Origin: Akkermansia sp.
GTDB lineage: Bacteria; Verrucomicrobiota; Verrucomicrobiia; Verrucomicrobiales; Akkermansiaceae
Length of the DNA: 61,870 nucleotides
Assembly (NCBI GenBank): GCA_017415995.1
Contig: JAFQDN010000052.1
Location: 1 to 61,870, forward strand
Direction of reading: 5' to 3'
Shown piece by piece: positions 8,253 through 17,036 of the stretch; positions within the stretch are counted from its first letter, which is position 1, and every line of letters begins with the position of its first letter. Both the position numbers and the translations under genes were made by a program. The notes below the pieces were generated by a model that saw nothing but the letters and a program-made list of their open reading frames with translations, had not been told where the DNA came from and searched no databases.

Positions 8253-9707
8253 TCACTTAATGGCAGCCGCATAAGGAGATTTTGCATACTTGCTTTGCAG
8301 GGCTTTAAGGAGTTTTGCAGCCTCATCCGTTTTACCGCAAGCCTTTAAGGTGGCAACAAGTGTGAGAGAAGCGCGCAATTTGTCACGCGTGGCGCCGTAT
8401 TTATCCGCAGCGAGGCGAAAATACTGAGCGGCAAGCTCCACCTCACCACTGTTAGCAGCGTACCAAGCAAAAATCTCCGCAAACAGAGCCCCTTGCCCCT
8501 TGCTGAGTTGAGCATCCGTAAAATTACGCAGAGCAGAGGCATCCCCGGCAGCGCGCTTAACGGCTTGCAACCACTGCACAAAAGAATCTGAAGCAACAGG
8601 GCGGATTCCGGAGCGCGGGAATGGGCGGTACAACGGATCACCCAACACAATACACTGCCACGAGACAGTGGGAGAAGCCAATAACGCGGCATCCCCCAGC
8701 TGTTTACCGTCCACCAAATGAGCAAATAACAAACCGTAATTGATACACGCCCCCAAATAGGGTTCCGCAACGTTACCGGCAGTCACGCAAGCCCCGCGCT
8801 TGAGCAAGGCAGACACCCAACTGTTGCCGTCATAAATGGAAGTGGCGCTGTATGAATGCAAATGGAAAGCCAAAGCTCCCTCCGCAAAACGGAAACCGCC
8901 CTGAGAAGCCGCGCGGAACGGGCCATTGGCAGGGTTGGTATACCAACCGAAGTAGAGAGCCGTTTGAGCCATAAGCGGAAAATCATTGGCAATGGTGGAC
9001 TTGGAAGATTCATAAAAGAGCGGAAATCCGATTTGCTTACAGATGTCAGCCACACGTTCCATCATAGCATCCCCATCCTTGTAAGGGCCACCGGTATCCA
9101 CCACCGCCCAGCCCCACAGCCCCGTTTTTTCAATACGCGGAGGCAGCTCAACCATACGGGTAATACACTCCTTATCAGGGCCGTCAATACGGCAAACACT
9201 CAGCACCACTTGGCGTTCGCGGGCAGTGGGCAATGCCGGTTTGCCGAAGTAGGGATTGGAACCATGCTTAGCCAAAGGATACTCCGCGCCCAAAAGCATC
9301 AGCTCGGAATCCAACGCAGCGGCATTGAGCGGAATACCATTCCCCGGCAATTTTCCGTTGACAGGTTCTTCCTTAATGCGCAAGGGCAAATCCGGCATAA
9401 GCACCATGGCACGTACACGCTGCCCCGCCCCTTGCTGCCCGGCAGGCCATATGAGGCCACGGCTCTGCCCCAACGCCATCAGCGGAAACTTTATCTTGGC
9501 ATCATAATCCGCGCGGGTAATATCTCCGCGCCCCACACCATAAAGCGGCAAACAATTGTTACGAGGTATGGCTCGCAGATTGCAATAGCGTTGCGCGGTT
9601 TCGCGGCTCAGTTTGCTGTCCGCATTGTACACAACAACCAGCTCCTGCGGTTCTAAGGCGAACGCACAGCAGCATACCAGCATGATAAGGGTGATGAGCT
9701 TCTGCAT
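8253..9707 (-). CDS. TIGR03790 family exported protein with helical-repeat tail
   Basis: The protein has 484 residues with a signal peptide (MQKLITLIMLVCCCAFA, cut near residue 17). The body carries the family's recognisable blocks: ELVVVYNADSKLS near the N-terminus, IPRNNCLPL, and YFGWYTNPANGPF, ALAFHLHSYSA and GNVAEPYLGAC in the middle. These define TIGR03790, seen mostly in Planctomycetes, Verrucomicrobia and relatives, with no established function. After about residue 380 the sequence becomes Ala/Leu-rich helical hairpins like TPR repeats. A clear -35/-10 pair ends only 9 nt before the ATG, and the intervening nt contain GGAGGAG. It is divergent from clpP. Confidence 0.8.
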   Translation of the reverse strand: MQKLITLIMLVCCCAFALEPQELVVVYNADSKLSRETAQRYCNLRAIPRNNCLPLYGVGRGDITRADYDAKIKFPLMALGQSRGLIWPAGQQGAGQRVRAMVLMPDLPLRIKEEPVNGKLPGNGIPLNAAALDSELMLLGAEYPLAKHGSNPYFGKPALPTARERQVVLSVCRIDGPDKECITRMVELPPRIEKTGLWGWAVVDTGGPYKDGDAMMERVADICKQIGFPLFYESSKSTIANDFPLMAQTALYFGWYTNPANGPFRAASQGGFRFAEGALAFHLHSYSATSIYDGNSWVSALLKRGACVTAGNVAEPYLGACINYGLLFAHLVDGKQLGDAALLASPTVSWQCIVLGDPLYRPFPRSGIRPVASDSFVQWLQAVKRAAGDASALRNFTDAQLSKGQGALFAEIFAWYAANSGEVELAAQYFRLAADKYGATRDKLRASLTLVATLKACGKTDEAAKLLKALQSKYAKSPYAAAIK

Positions 9708-9716
9708 CTCCTCCGC

Positions 9717-9745
9717 ATTTTAATCTCGGTCTTTCAGCATGTCAA
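9717..9745 (-). promoter_or_regulatory. Putative promoter of the TIGR03790 gene, overlapping the RBS zone
   Basis: On the minus strand: TTGACA (9745-9740), 17 nt, TAAAAT (9722-9717), then 9 nt to the ATG at 9707. Transcription should begin inside the GGAGGAG stretch, so the mRNA leader would be only about 2-4 nt. Confidence 0.6.
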
Positions 9746-9836
9746 ACACAAACAACGTCACCCACTCCGCAACCGCCGAACACCGGCAACAACAGCTGAA
9801 AAGTGCGTGCGCGGTAAATTATGCCATAAAAGCGCT

Positions 9837-9865
9837 TTGAACAAAGAGAAAAGATGTGCTATCAT
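9837..9865 (+). promoter_or_regulatory. Putative clpP operon promoter
   Basis: TTGAAC (9837-9842), 17 nt, TATCAT (9860-9865). It overlaps the upstream in-frame ATG at 9854, which rules that start out. The Shine-Dalgarno-like AAGGGGG lies between the -10 and the ATG at 9881. Confidence 0.65.
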
Positions 9866-9880
9866 AAGGGGGTAAAAGTT

Positions 9881-10495
9881 ATGGACACACCGAAAAATTA
9901 CTACATACCCACCGTCATAGAAAAAACGAGCCAAGGGGAGAGAGCGTACGACATCTACTCACGCTTGTTGCTTGACCGCGTCATCTTTTTAGGCACGGAG
10001 ATAGACGACACCGTGGCGAATTCCGTTATTGCACAGCTGCTTTTCCTGCAAATGACGGATCCGAAAAAGGACATCCACATCTACATCAACTCACCGGGTG
10101 GATCCGTAACTGCCGGCTTGGCTATTTACGACACGATGCAATTCATCTCATGCGACATCAACACCTACTGCATCGGCATCGCGGCTTCCATGGCCTCGGT
10201 ATTGCTTGCAGCGGGCACCAAAGGCAAGAGATTTTGCCTGCCGAACTCCCACGTCATGATTCACCAAGTACGTGGCGGCGCCCAAGGCACAGCAGCCGAT
10301 GTAGAGCGCACCATCAACTTCATGTTCAGCTTGGATAAAAGACTCACCGGCATTCTGGCCAACCACACTGGCAAGGATTTTGACACGGTGAAAGCGGACC
10401 AAGACCGCGATAAGTACATGACTGCCGAAGAATCCATGGCCTATGGGCTGGTTGACCGCATCCTGACGCATAAACCCGAAATCACTAAAAAGTAA
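9881..10495 (+). CDS. clpP: ATP-dependent Clp protease proteolytic subunit ClpP
   Basis: The protein has 204 residues from the ATG at 9881, preceded by AAGGGGG. The longer frame beginning at 9854 is rejected because that ATG overlaps the -10 box. The Ser-His-Asp triad is complete: Ser103 in GIAASMAS, His128 in MIHQV and Asp177 in QDRDKYM, with the spacing of E. coli ClpP (25 and 49 residues). [11 protein letters not shown] is the oxyanion-hole loop. There is almost no propeptide. ClpP forms the tetradecameric degradation chamber that works with ClpX, encoded 12 nt downstream. Promoter and operon layout suggest joint expression of clpP, clpX and tsaD. Confidence 0.97.
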   Translation: MDTPKNYYIPTVIEKTSQGERAYDIYSRLLLDRVIFLGTEIDDTVANSVIAQLLFLQMTDPKKDIHIYINSPGGSVTAGLAIYDTMQFISCDINTYCIGIAASMASVLLAAGTKGKRFCLPNSHVMIHQVRGGAQGTAADVERTINFMFSLDKRLTGILANHTGKDFDTVKADQDRDKYMTAEESMAYGLVDRILTHKPEITKK

Positions 10496-10507
10496 ACAGG
10501 TTACACC

Positions 10508-11863
10508 ATGGCAAGGAAAATGAATCGACAGTGCGCGGCGTGCCACACGCCGGAAGGCCCCACTTGGCCGGTACTGACATGGAACGGCCTGGATTTGTGC
10601 TTCAGCTGCATTGAGGACATGGTGCACAAAATGTTCCAGGAGCCGATGGGCGACCAAGCAGCGGACCACATGCTCATGCACATCCGCGAAACCCACCCGT
10701 GGATTCTGCCGCAAGAGAAGACGGACGACTCCGCCGTACTGGAAGTAGAACTCAAGAAGCAGGCAGACCTGCCCACCCCGGCAGAAATGCACGCACAGCT
10801 GGATAACTACGTCATCGGCCAGGATTTAGCCAAACGTACCCTTTGCGTAGCAGTCTACAACCACTACCTGCGTTTGCGCCAGGCCAAGAGCGATGACGGC
10901 ACGGAAATCGAGAAAAGCAACATCTTGCTTGCCGGCTCCACCGGCTCCGGCAAAACACTGCTGGCCAAAACCTTGGCTCGCATACTGGACGTACCGTTCT
11001 GCATTGTAGATGCCACAACACTGACCGAGGCAGGATACGTGGGTGAGGACGTGGAGAACATTGTGCTGCGCCTGTTGCAAGCGGCAAACATGAATGTGGC
11101 CAAAGCTGAGCGAGGCATCATTTATGTAGATGAAATCGACAAAATCGGGCGCAAGACACAAAACGTCAGCATCACCCGCGATGTCAGCGGCGAAGGCGTG
11201 CAACAAGCCCTGCTCAAGATAGTGGAGGGCACAGAATGTAACATACCGCCAAAAGGAGGCCGCAAGCACCCGAACGAGGAGTACATCCGCGTCAATACGG
11301 AGAACATCCTCTTCATCTGCGGTGGCGCATTCGTGGGCTTGGAAGGCATTATCCGCAAACGCATCGGCTCCTCGGCCATGGGATTTGCCTCCATTGAAGA
11401 AGACCGCGATACCAAGGAGTACACGGAGGAAGAAGTACTGGCCAAAGCCATGCCGGAAGACTTTTTCATGTTCGGCATGATACCGGAGCTGATGGGTCGA
11501 TTGCCGATATTTGCACCGCTCACCACCCTGACGGAGGAGCAGCTTATCAAACTGCTGACAGAGCCGAAGAACGCCTTGGTGAAGCAGTATGAGAAGCTGT
11601 TGGGGATGAACGGAGTAAAGCTAATAATCGAAGAAAATGCGTTACGCGCCATGGCAAGGCAAGCCATCGAGCGCGGCACAGGTGCCCGCGCTCTGCGCGG
11701 CATATTCGAGCGCATCATGCTCGACATCATGTACCACGTACCCAGCGACAAGAGCATTGCATCCGTTACCATCACGGAGGATTGCGTACTGGGCAAAGGC
11801 GAGCCGAAAATTGCCCGCAAAAAAGAGAAGAAAACCACTGCTGCCAAGCGCAACAAAAAATAA
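10508..11863 (+). CDS. clpX: ATP-dependent Clp protease ATP-binding subunit ClpX
   Basis: The protein has 451 residues. The N-terminal zinc-binding domain has Cys9, Cys12, Cys31 and Cys34. The AAA+ core has Walker A GSTGSGKT (143-150, with Ser where Pro is usual), the pore loop GYVG, Walker B IIYVDEID (about 204-211), the GGRKHP segment and a MGF tripeptide (in SSAMGFAS) in the place of the IGF loop that docks on ClpP. The last 20 residues are Lys-rich. It unfolds tagged substrates and feeds them to ClpP, its upstream neighbour. Its stop is 3 nt before the tsaD ATG, so translational coupling is likely. Confidence 0.97.
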   Translation: MARKMNRQCAACHTPEGPTWPVLTWNGLDLCFSCIEDMVHKMFQEPMGDQAADHMLMHIRETHPWILPQEKTDDSAVLEVELKKQADLPTPAEMHAQLDNYVIGQDLAKRTLCVAVYNHYLRLRQAKSDDGTEIEKSNILLAGSTGSGKTLLAKTLARILDVPFCIVDATTLTEAGYVGEDVENIVLRLLQAANMNVAKAERGIIYVDEIDKIGRKTQNVSITRDVSGEGVQQALLKIVEGTECNIPPKGGRKHPNEEYIRVNTENILFICGGAFVGLEGIIRKRIGSSAMGFASIEEDRDTKEYTEEEVLAKAMPEDFFMFGMIPELMGRLPIFAPLTTLTEEQLIKLLTEPKNALVKQYEKLLGMNGVKLIIEENALRAMARQAIERGTGARALRGIFERIMLDIMYHVPSDKSIASVTITEDCVLGKGEPKIARKKEKKTTAAKRNKK

Positions 11864-11866
11864 ATC

Positions 11867-12919
11867 ATGTTGGTATTGGGGATAGAATCCAGCTGCGATG
11901 AAACAGCTGTGGCACTCATCGAGGAAACTCCGGGTGAGCAGCAACCACGCGTGCTCAGCTCCGTTATTTCCACACAAATTCCCCTGCACCGTCTGTACGG
12001 CGGTGTTATACCGGAACTGGCATCGCGCAACCACTCCACCAACCTGCCGGGCGTGCTGAAGGAAGCACTGGAAAAAGCCGGGCGCAGCATCCGTGAGGTG
12101 GATGCCTTTGCCAGCACAGCAGGTCCCGGGCTGGTGGCAGCCCTGCTGGTAGGCAACACCGCAGCCAAAGCCTTGGCGCTGGCTGCGGGCAAACCGTTTG
12201 TGGCAGTCAACCATCTGGAGGGGCACATGCTCTCCCCCTTCATCACCCACCCGGGTGGGTTGGTGCCACATTTGGGCTTAGTGGTATCCGGCGGGCATAC
12301 CCTCATCATCAACGTACAAGGCAGCGGGAATTATGAACTCATAGGGCGCTCTCGCGATGACGCAGCCGGTGAGGCTTTCGACAAGGTTGCCAAGATGCTG
12401 GATTTGCCCTACCCCGGAGGACCGGAAATTGACAAGCGCGCCGAACAGGGAGACCCTACCCGTTTTAAGTTCCCTCGCCCAATGATGCATGAAAGCCATT
12501 TGGACTTCTCGTTTTCCGGCCTGAAGACAGCAGTACTCTACACCTTACCGAAGCTGGTGCCAAGCGGCAACCCCAATGATTTGGATGAGCAAACCATGTG
12601 CGACCTCTGCGCCGGAGTCCGCCAAGCCATCATCGACGTATTGATACACAAAGCCATGCGCGCGCTCAAACAGACAAGGCACCGTGTACTTGCGGTTTCC
12701 GGTGGCGTTTCCTGCAACAGCGCACTGCGCCGCCAACTGGCAGAACGCTGCAAGCGTGCTCGCATTGAGCTCATACTGCCCCCCAACAGCCTGACCACCG
12801 ATAACGCCGCCATGATTGCCTTTGCCGGCTTACTCCGTGCTCAAGCCGGGGATTTTTCGTCACTGGACACGCCTGTGGATCCGAATCTGAAACTCGCCGG
12901 GGCTCAAACCCGCGCATAA
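11867..12919 (+). CDS. tsaD: tRNA N6-threonylcarbamoyladenosine transferase TsaD
   Basis: The protein has 350 residues. It has the ASKHA-type fold with GIESSCDETAVA at the N-terminus, the metal-binding pair His116 and His120 in NHLEGH, SGGHT (about 140-144) and the closing LTTDNAAMIAF block. It transfers the threonylcarbamoyl group to A37 of ANN-decoding tRNAs, together with TsaB and TsaE, which are not in the window. It begins 3 nt after clpX. The length is usual for the family. Confidence 0.96.
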   Translation: MLVLGIESSCDETAVALIEETPGEQQPRVLSSVISTQIPLHRLYGGVIPELASRNHSTNLPGVLKEALEKAGRSIREVDAFASTAGPGLVAALLVGNTAAKALALAAGKPFVAVNHLEGHMLSPFITHPGGLVPHLGLVVSGGHTLIINVQGSGNYELIGRSRDDAAGEAFDKVAKMLDLPYPGGPEIDKRAEQGDPTRFKFPRPMMHESHLDFSFSGLKTAVLYTLPKLVPSGNPNDLDEQTMCDLCAGVRQAIIDVLIHKAMRALKQTRHRVLAVSGGVSCNSALRRQLAERCKRARIELILPPNSLTTDNAAMIAFAGLLRAQAGDFSSLDTPVDPNLKLAGAQTRA

Positions 12920-12941
12920 TCAACCATCTTCCACACCACGC

Positions 12942-13850
12942 ATGAGCCTGCGCGACAAATTGGTAGAAATACTCCCCTCCCTTTTACCCGCCCGCGAGGA
13001 GGACGCTATTAAAGGCACGGAGCTGATAGCTCGAGTGCGCGCCGTACTGGGGGATGCGTACTCCGACCGCTCCCTGCGCTCTCAATTCTCATTCATAGCC
13101 TTGGAGGAGGACTCATGCTTGGCACGCGTTCCCAATGGTCAAGGTTACTACCTGCGTGGGGAAGAAGCACCATACTCTCTGCACAACATGTTTGAGAGCG
13201 AGGAAGAGGCAAGCCGCGACGGGCAATCCCCACTCCATAAAGCGCTGGCACTGGCCGTGCGCTTGTACGACACCGCCGGACTGGGCGTTTTTGTATACCC
13301 GGTGGAAGAGGAAGAAAGTTGGGGGCATCCGGATTTGGTAGCCGTACAATGGCCGGCAGGCTCACCGGATGCTACGGGAGCCTACATCATCTCACCGGAG
13401 GCGCCGCCCGCTCACCCGCACATGCGCGCAGTCTGCGTATGCGTTGCAACGGATGCAGAAAACTGCCGCCGTGCGTTCTTCCGTGCTCTGGCATGTGGCA
13501 TGTGGGCACAAGAGACGGAGTTACTCATCATAGGAGAACAACCGGACACACCGGATGAGCTCTGCGCCTTGGCTGCCATGTACGGGGTCGGGGTGCGCGT
13601 ACTTACGGCGGATGTTGAGGTGCCGAACAGCCTACCACGAGCGGATGAAATCTTCCGCGCGGAATCCGCAGATGCGCGGGATTTGCTGTCAGAACTGCCG
13701 CTGAACACATTAGCCCACCCGCGCCATAAAGCCCCCACGGAACAATGCATAAACAGCATGCCGGATACCGCTGCTGCCCGACACTGGGCTGAAAGTTGCA
13801 TCGAAAAAGGACGCATTGAGCCTTACGAAATGAGAGTAGCCGTCAACTAA
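12942..13850 (+). CDS. Winged-helix plus nuclease-fold-like protein, catalytic site apparently lost
   Basis: The protein has 302 residues and no signal peptide. Residues 1-75 look like a winged helix (SLRDKLVEILPSLL, then SDRSLRSQFSFIALEED and a GQGYYLR wing). From about residue 115 the pattern HPDLVAVQW, a strand, then AFFRALACGMWAQETELLIIG resembles the restriction-endonuclease-like domain of COG2958-type proteins. There the strand before the helix normally carries E-x-K; here it reads VCVCVATD, so the catalytic Lys seems absent. That comparison is from memory and needs a profile search. It lies 22 nt after tsaD and 13 nt before a membrane protein gene, apparently in the same operon. Confidence 0.5.
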   Translation: MSLRDKLVEILPSLLPAREEDAIKGTELIARVRAVLGDAYSDRSLRSQFSFIALEEDSCLARVPNGQGYYLRGEEAPYSLHNMFESEEEASRDGQSPLHKALALAVRLYDTAGLGVFVYPVEEEESWGHPDLVAVQWPAGSPDATGAYIISPEAPPAHPHMRAVCVCVATDAENCRRAFFRALACGMWAQETELLIIGEQPDTPDELCALAAMYGVGVRVLTADVEVPNSLPRADEIFRAESADARDLLSELPLNTLAHPRHKAPTEQCINSMPDTAAARHWAESCIEKGRIEPYEMRVAVN

Positions 13851-13863
13851 TAAACCGCAATCC

Positions 13864-14619
13864 ATGGCAAAACGCAAACCAGGCATCATCGGGTACGGCA
13901 TTCGCATTGCATTGCTGCTGGCAGGCATTTTTTACACCCTGAAAGCCCTGTGGAGCATGTGCCTTACCGTCATGTTCGTGCATGAAGCAGTAACGCTCCC
14001 CGCTGTGGTGACGGATATTCGACAACGTAGTTTTCAAAGCAATACGGAGGCACTCAGCAACGGCAATCTTTCCACCGCCGGAGATACCGCATACCTTCCC
14101 ATCATCACCTTCACGCTTCCGTGCGGCATCTCCTTTGCTCGTTTTGAAACCACCATCCCGGATAATACCCCCTACACCATCGGGCAGCAGGTGGAAGTCA
14201 TCACCTATCCGTACAACCCCAATGCCCCGGAAAACTCCACTTGGCAACCGGAGGCTGTACGCCTGAACAAGGCCAAATTCTTATGGGGCGGGGATGCACT
14301 GTTACTGCTGTTCGGGCTTACACTGGGCAGCATTGGCTGGCTGTTGCTCCCCCACCGCCCCAAAGCCCCTAGGCAAAAGGAGGCACCGTCATCCCGAGCA
14401 CCCAGACAGGCTCCCCGCAAAACCACCGCACCACAGCAAGCGGAGGAAGACCCGCCTTTCACGCTTTCTGCCGAGGAGCCACCCCCTCCCAAGAAAAAAC
14501 GTGCACCGCGCAAAAAGAAAGCAACGGAAGGCACGGATGGTGCCGCAACGCCCCCGAAAAAGAAAAAAAGCGGCACGGCAAAACCACGTAAGAAGAAATC
14601 GGATGCAGCGCCGAATTGA
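13864..14619 (+). CDS. DUF3592-like membrane protein with Lys/Pro-rich histone-H1-like tail
   Basis: The protein has 251 residues. There is a hydrophobic segment at about 9-40, an extracytoplasmic beta-rich domain (about 40-130) typical of DUF3592 (PAVVTDI, then YTIGQQVEVITYPYNP), and a second membrane segment at about 144-162. The remaining 90 residues are low-complexity and strongly basic, with PPPPKKKRAPRKKK, PPKKKKSG and KPRKKKSD blocks. With this topology the tail is cytoplasmic, where it could contact nucleic acid or anionic lipid; that is inference. Last gene of the clpP run; a new promoter for ribH follows. A second DUF3592-like protein without the tail is at 18156-18824. Confidence 0.6.
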   Translation: MAKRKPGIIGYGIRIALLLAGIFYTLKALWSMCLTVMFVHEAVTLPAVVTDIRQRSFQSNTEALSNGNLSTAGDTAYLPIITFTLPCGISFARFETTIPDNTPYTIGQQVEVITYPYNPNAPENSTWQPEAVRLNKAKFLWGGDALLLLFGLTLGSIGWLLLPHRPKAPRQKEAPSSRAPRQAPRKTTAPQQAEEDPPFTLSAEEPPPPKKKRAPRKKKATEGTDGAATPPKKKKSGTAKPRKKKSDAAPN

Positions 14620-14661
14620 ATGCAAATTGCTCGCATAATTGCGAGAAGTGGCAAATACGGC

Positions 14662-14690
14662 TTGACAGAAAAGCGCACAGATGGTAATCT
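14662..14690 (+). promoter_or_regulatory. Putative promoter of ribH-nusB-ftsY-rlmN
   Basis: TTGACA (14662-14667), 17 nt, TAATCT (14685-14690). The predicted start near 14697 leaves a leader of about 20-30 nt. Confidence 0.7.
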
Positions 14691-14715
14691 GGGTTTGCGG
14701 TCAAAGACACCGTGA

Positions 14716-15270
14716 ATGTATATTGCCATGTCAACAGAACTTCCCAGCAGAGCGAGGGTGCTGCATAGTGCAGCGCGAGTGGTTATTGTAGCCTCCACAT
14801 ACAATGAAAAATACACCACTGCACTGCTGGACAATTGTTTGGCAGAGCTGGAAGAGTGTGGGAGCCATATTCAAGTGGAGGTAGTCCGTGTTCCGGGAGC
14901 TTTTGAAGTACCGGTAACGGTGAAGCGCAGCGTTGTGCGCAGCAATGCGGGCAATGAACCGGACGTTGTGATTGCGCTGGGAGTTATTTTGCGAGGAAGC
15001 ACCGCCCATGCAGACCTGATTGGCGAGGCTATCACCACCCAGTTACTTTCCATCTCCTGCGACACCTTAGTACCGGTTATTCATGAGGTATTACTGCTTA
15101 ACGATGAGCAGCAAGCATTCGCCCGCTGCATAGCCTCCACACTTAATCGCGGGCGCGAGGCTGCTCGTGCAGCTGTAGCCATGCTCAACATGCTGGAGGA
15201 AAACAATGAGCTGCACAGCATGAACCGTCGCGCAGCCAATGTGGACAAACTCGGTTCTTTCTATCACTGA
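14716..15270 (+). CDS. ribH: 6,7-dimethyl-8-ribityllumazine synthase
   Basis: The protein has 184 residues; an in-frame ATG at 14728 (MSTELPS) is an equally good start and would give 180. Family motifs are ASTYNEKYT, RVPGAFEVPV, ALGVILRGSTAHADLI and VIHEVLLLNDEQQAFAR, the last with the His used in catalysis (usually in an MPVxxGVLT-type block, here divergent). It condenses the ribityl-aminouracil and butanone-phosphate precursors in the penultimate step of riboflavin synthesis. The run ribH-nusB is a common bacterial pairing and supports both calls. The gap to nusB is 19 nt. Confidence 0.9.
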   Translation: MYIAMSTELPSRARVLHSAARVVIVASTYNEKYTTALLDNCLAELEECGSHIQVEVVRVPGAFEVPVTVKRSVVRSNAGNEPDVVIALGVILRGSTAHADLIGEAITTQLLSISCDTLVPVIHEVLLLNDEQQAFARCIASTLNRGREAARAAVAMLNMLEENNELHSMNRRAANVDKLGSFYH

Positions 15271-15289
15271 TTAACCTTTTTTTTCGCAC

Positions 15290-16168
15290 ATGATTAACAA
15301 AAGTAAAGTACGCCAGGCAACCCTGAATATGCTGTATGCAGTGGAAGAAAACGGGGGCACATTGGAGAACTTCGATTCCGATCTTTTTTGGCGAATCACG
15401 CAAGAAAAAGAAACGGATCACTTCCGTACAGCCTTAGCCAAGGCTCTGGTTCATGCCACGCGCGCATCCGTTGACTCTCAGCGCTTGCTGGAAACCCGCA
15501 TTGAAGCGGTTCTCAACACCATGCACGGCGATATGACGGCGGCTTCCTTGGTGGAGGACATCGAGCGCCTGCAAAAACGCTCCGCAGAGTTTGAATCCGC
15601 CCTTGCAGCCATGCGCTATTGCATTAAAGACAAACGCCAAGACACAACCGACGGCTTGGAGAAATGCAGCAGATTCGTCATGGATTTGGCCGTTATCGTT
15701 GAGGGACTCGGCAGGGAATTGATGCCCAAATTCGAGGATTTTCCGGCATACCGAGCCAAGCTTGATTCCCTGCGCTCCGCCATTATGCGCCGTGGCAAAC
15801 AAATGGCTCTCTGTGCAGCCATGCGCACTCCGCTTGCCCTGAAGGACCAAAATGAGTACGTGGGATTGGTACGCTGCGCGGAAATGCTTGATGAGCTGCG
15901 CCCCCAAGCAGAAAAAATGGCACTTGCCATCATTGCTAAGCGCGATGAATATGAGCAAAAACTGACCACACTGCTGCAAAACTACTCCACGGCCCGTATG
16001 GATGTGGTGGATAAGTGCATCATTTACCTCTCATTTTATGAGATGGAGGTCAACAAGCTGGACATTCCCATCGTGGTATCGGAGGCCACCGCTTTGGCGG
16101 ACGCCTACTCCGGCGGCAAGAGCGCGCCGTTTATCCACGGCATCATTTCCGCTGCAAGTAAAGCCTGA
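15290..16168 (+). CDS. nusB: Transcription antitermination factor NusB with a long internal insertion
   Basis: The protein has 292 residues against about 140 in the family. The N-terminus (SKVRQATLNMLYAVEENGG) and the C-terminus (RMDVVDKCIIYLSFYEMEVNKLDIPIVVSEATALADAYSG, here split over two helices, then FIHGIISAAS) match the two ends of NusB. Between them, roughly residues 70-225, lies an extra helical region rich in charged residues with no recognisable motif. NusB binds boxA RNA with NusE (S10) in rRNA antitermination. Position between ribH and ftsY supports the call. The insertion could be a coiled-coil arm or a lineage-specific partner site. The frame is intact, so it does not look like decay. 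Confidence 0.8.
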   Translation: MINKSKVRQATLNMLYAVEENGGTLENFDSDLFWRITQEKETDHFRTALAKALVHATRASVDSQRLLETRIEAVLNTMHGDMTAASLVEDIERLQKRSAEFESALAAMRYCIKDKRQDTTDGLEKCSRFVMDLAVIVEGLGRELMPKFEDFPAYRAKLDSLRSAIMRRGKQMALCAAMRTPLALKDQNEYVGLVRCAEMLDELRPQAEKMALAIIAKRDEYEQKLTTLLQNYSTARMDVVDKCIIYLSFYEMEVNKLDIPIVVSEATALADAYSGGKSAPFIHGIISAASKA

Positions 16169-16182
16169 ACACCGACACCACC

Positions 16183-17031
16183 ATGGCTAACTTCTTTACA
16201 CGATTGATTGACAAGTTCCTGGGGGAACCGGAAATAGATTGGGATGAGCTGGAAGCCGACCTAATTTCAGCAGACATCGGCGCCAAGCGAGTCATCCCCC
16301 TGATAGAGGAGCTGCGCCGGCGTAACGAGCAAGATGCTTGCGACATTGCAGACTACATTAAAGCCCAGCTGCGTTCCGCATTCCCGGCTGAGCTTCCCGC
16401 GTTGCCCACCCCGGAAAACGGCAAGCCTTGCGTGCTGATGATGGTAGGCGTCAACGGCGCGGGTAAAACAACCACCAGCGCAAAACTGGCGTACCACCTC
16501 CAAAAACAAGGCTATAAGGTGTTACTTGCCGCGGCGGACACCTTCCGCGCAGCAGCCGTAGAGCAGTTGGAGAGCTGGGCTACACGCCTGAATGTGCCCA
16601 TGTACAAAGGCAATCCCAACCAGGACCCGGCCTCCGTGTGTTATGAGGCTCACACCAGAGCGCTCAATACAGGCGTAGACTATGTGATATGCGACACCGC
16701 AGGCCGCCTGCACACCCGCCACAACCTCATGGAAGAGCTGTCCAAAATACGCCGTTCCATAGCCAAGCAAGATGCCACAGCCCCGCACGCCTGCTATTTG
16801 GTGGTAGACGCCACCACGGGAGGCAATGCCCTGATGCAAGCCATGGAGTTCCACAAAGCCACCCCGCTGGATGCGGTGGTCATTACCAAGATGGACGGCT
16901 CCGGCAAAGGCGGTGTAGCCGTTGCCATACAGGATGAGCTGCACATCTCCCCCGTTATGCTCGGTGTGGGAGAAGGCAAGGACGACTTGCTGAAGTTTGA
17001 TGTCAAACAGTACGTCAACAGCATTCTCTAA
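16183..17031 (+). CDS. ftsY: Signal recognition particle receptor FtsY, short form
   Basis: The protein has 282 residues: the NG domain only. The N helical bundle spans about 1-75. The G domain has G1 GVNGAGKT (89-96), DTFRAAAVEQL (G2), DTAGR (G3), TKMDGSGKGG (G4) and GVGEGKDDL near the end. The acidic N-terminal A domain of E. coli FtsY is absent, and the first residues MANFFTRLIDKFLG form an amphipathic helix that probably binds the membrane. It receives SRP-bound ribosomes at the membrane. It starts 14 nt after nusB and ends 5 nt before rlmN. Confidence 0.95.
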   Translation: MANFFTRLIDKFLGEPEIDWDELEADLISADIGAKRVIPLIEELRRRNEQDACDIADYIKAQLRSAFPAELPALPTPENGKPCVLMMVGVNGAGKTTTSAKLAYHLQKQGYKVLLAAADTFRAAAVEQLESWATRLNVPMYKGNPNQDPASVCYEAHTRALNTGVDYVICDTAGRLHTRHNLMEELSKIRRSIAKQDATAPHACYLVVDATTGGNALMQAMEFHKATPLDAVVITKMDGSGKGGVAVAIQDELHISPVMLGVGEGKDDLLKFDVKQYVNSIL

Positions 17032-17036
17032 TCCAT

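Noticed and set aside
9854..9880. Upstream in-frame ATG of clpP
   Set aside because: It overlaps the predicted -10 box, and the ribosome site AAGGGGG lies in front of the ATG at 9881.
14640..14715. FMN riboswitch before ribH
   Set aside because: The gap between gene ends is under 100 nt and lacks the conserved RFN helices.
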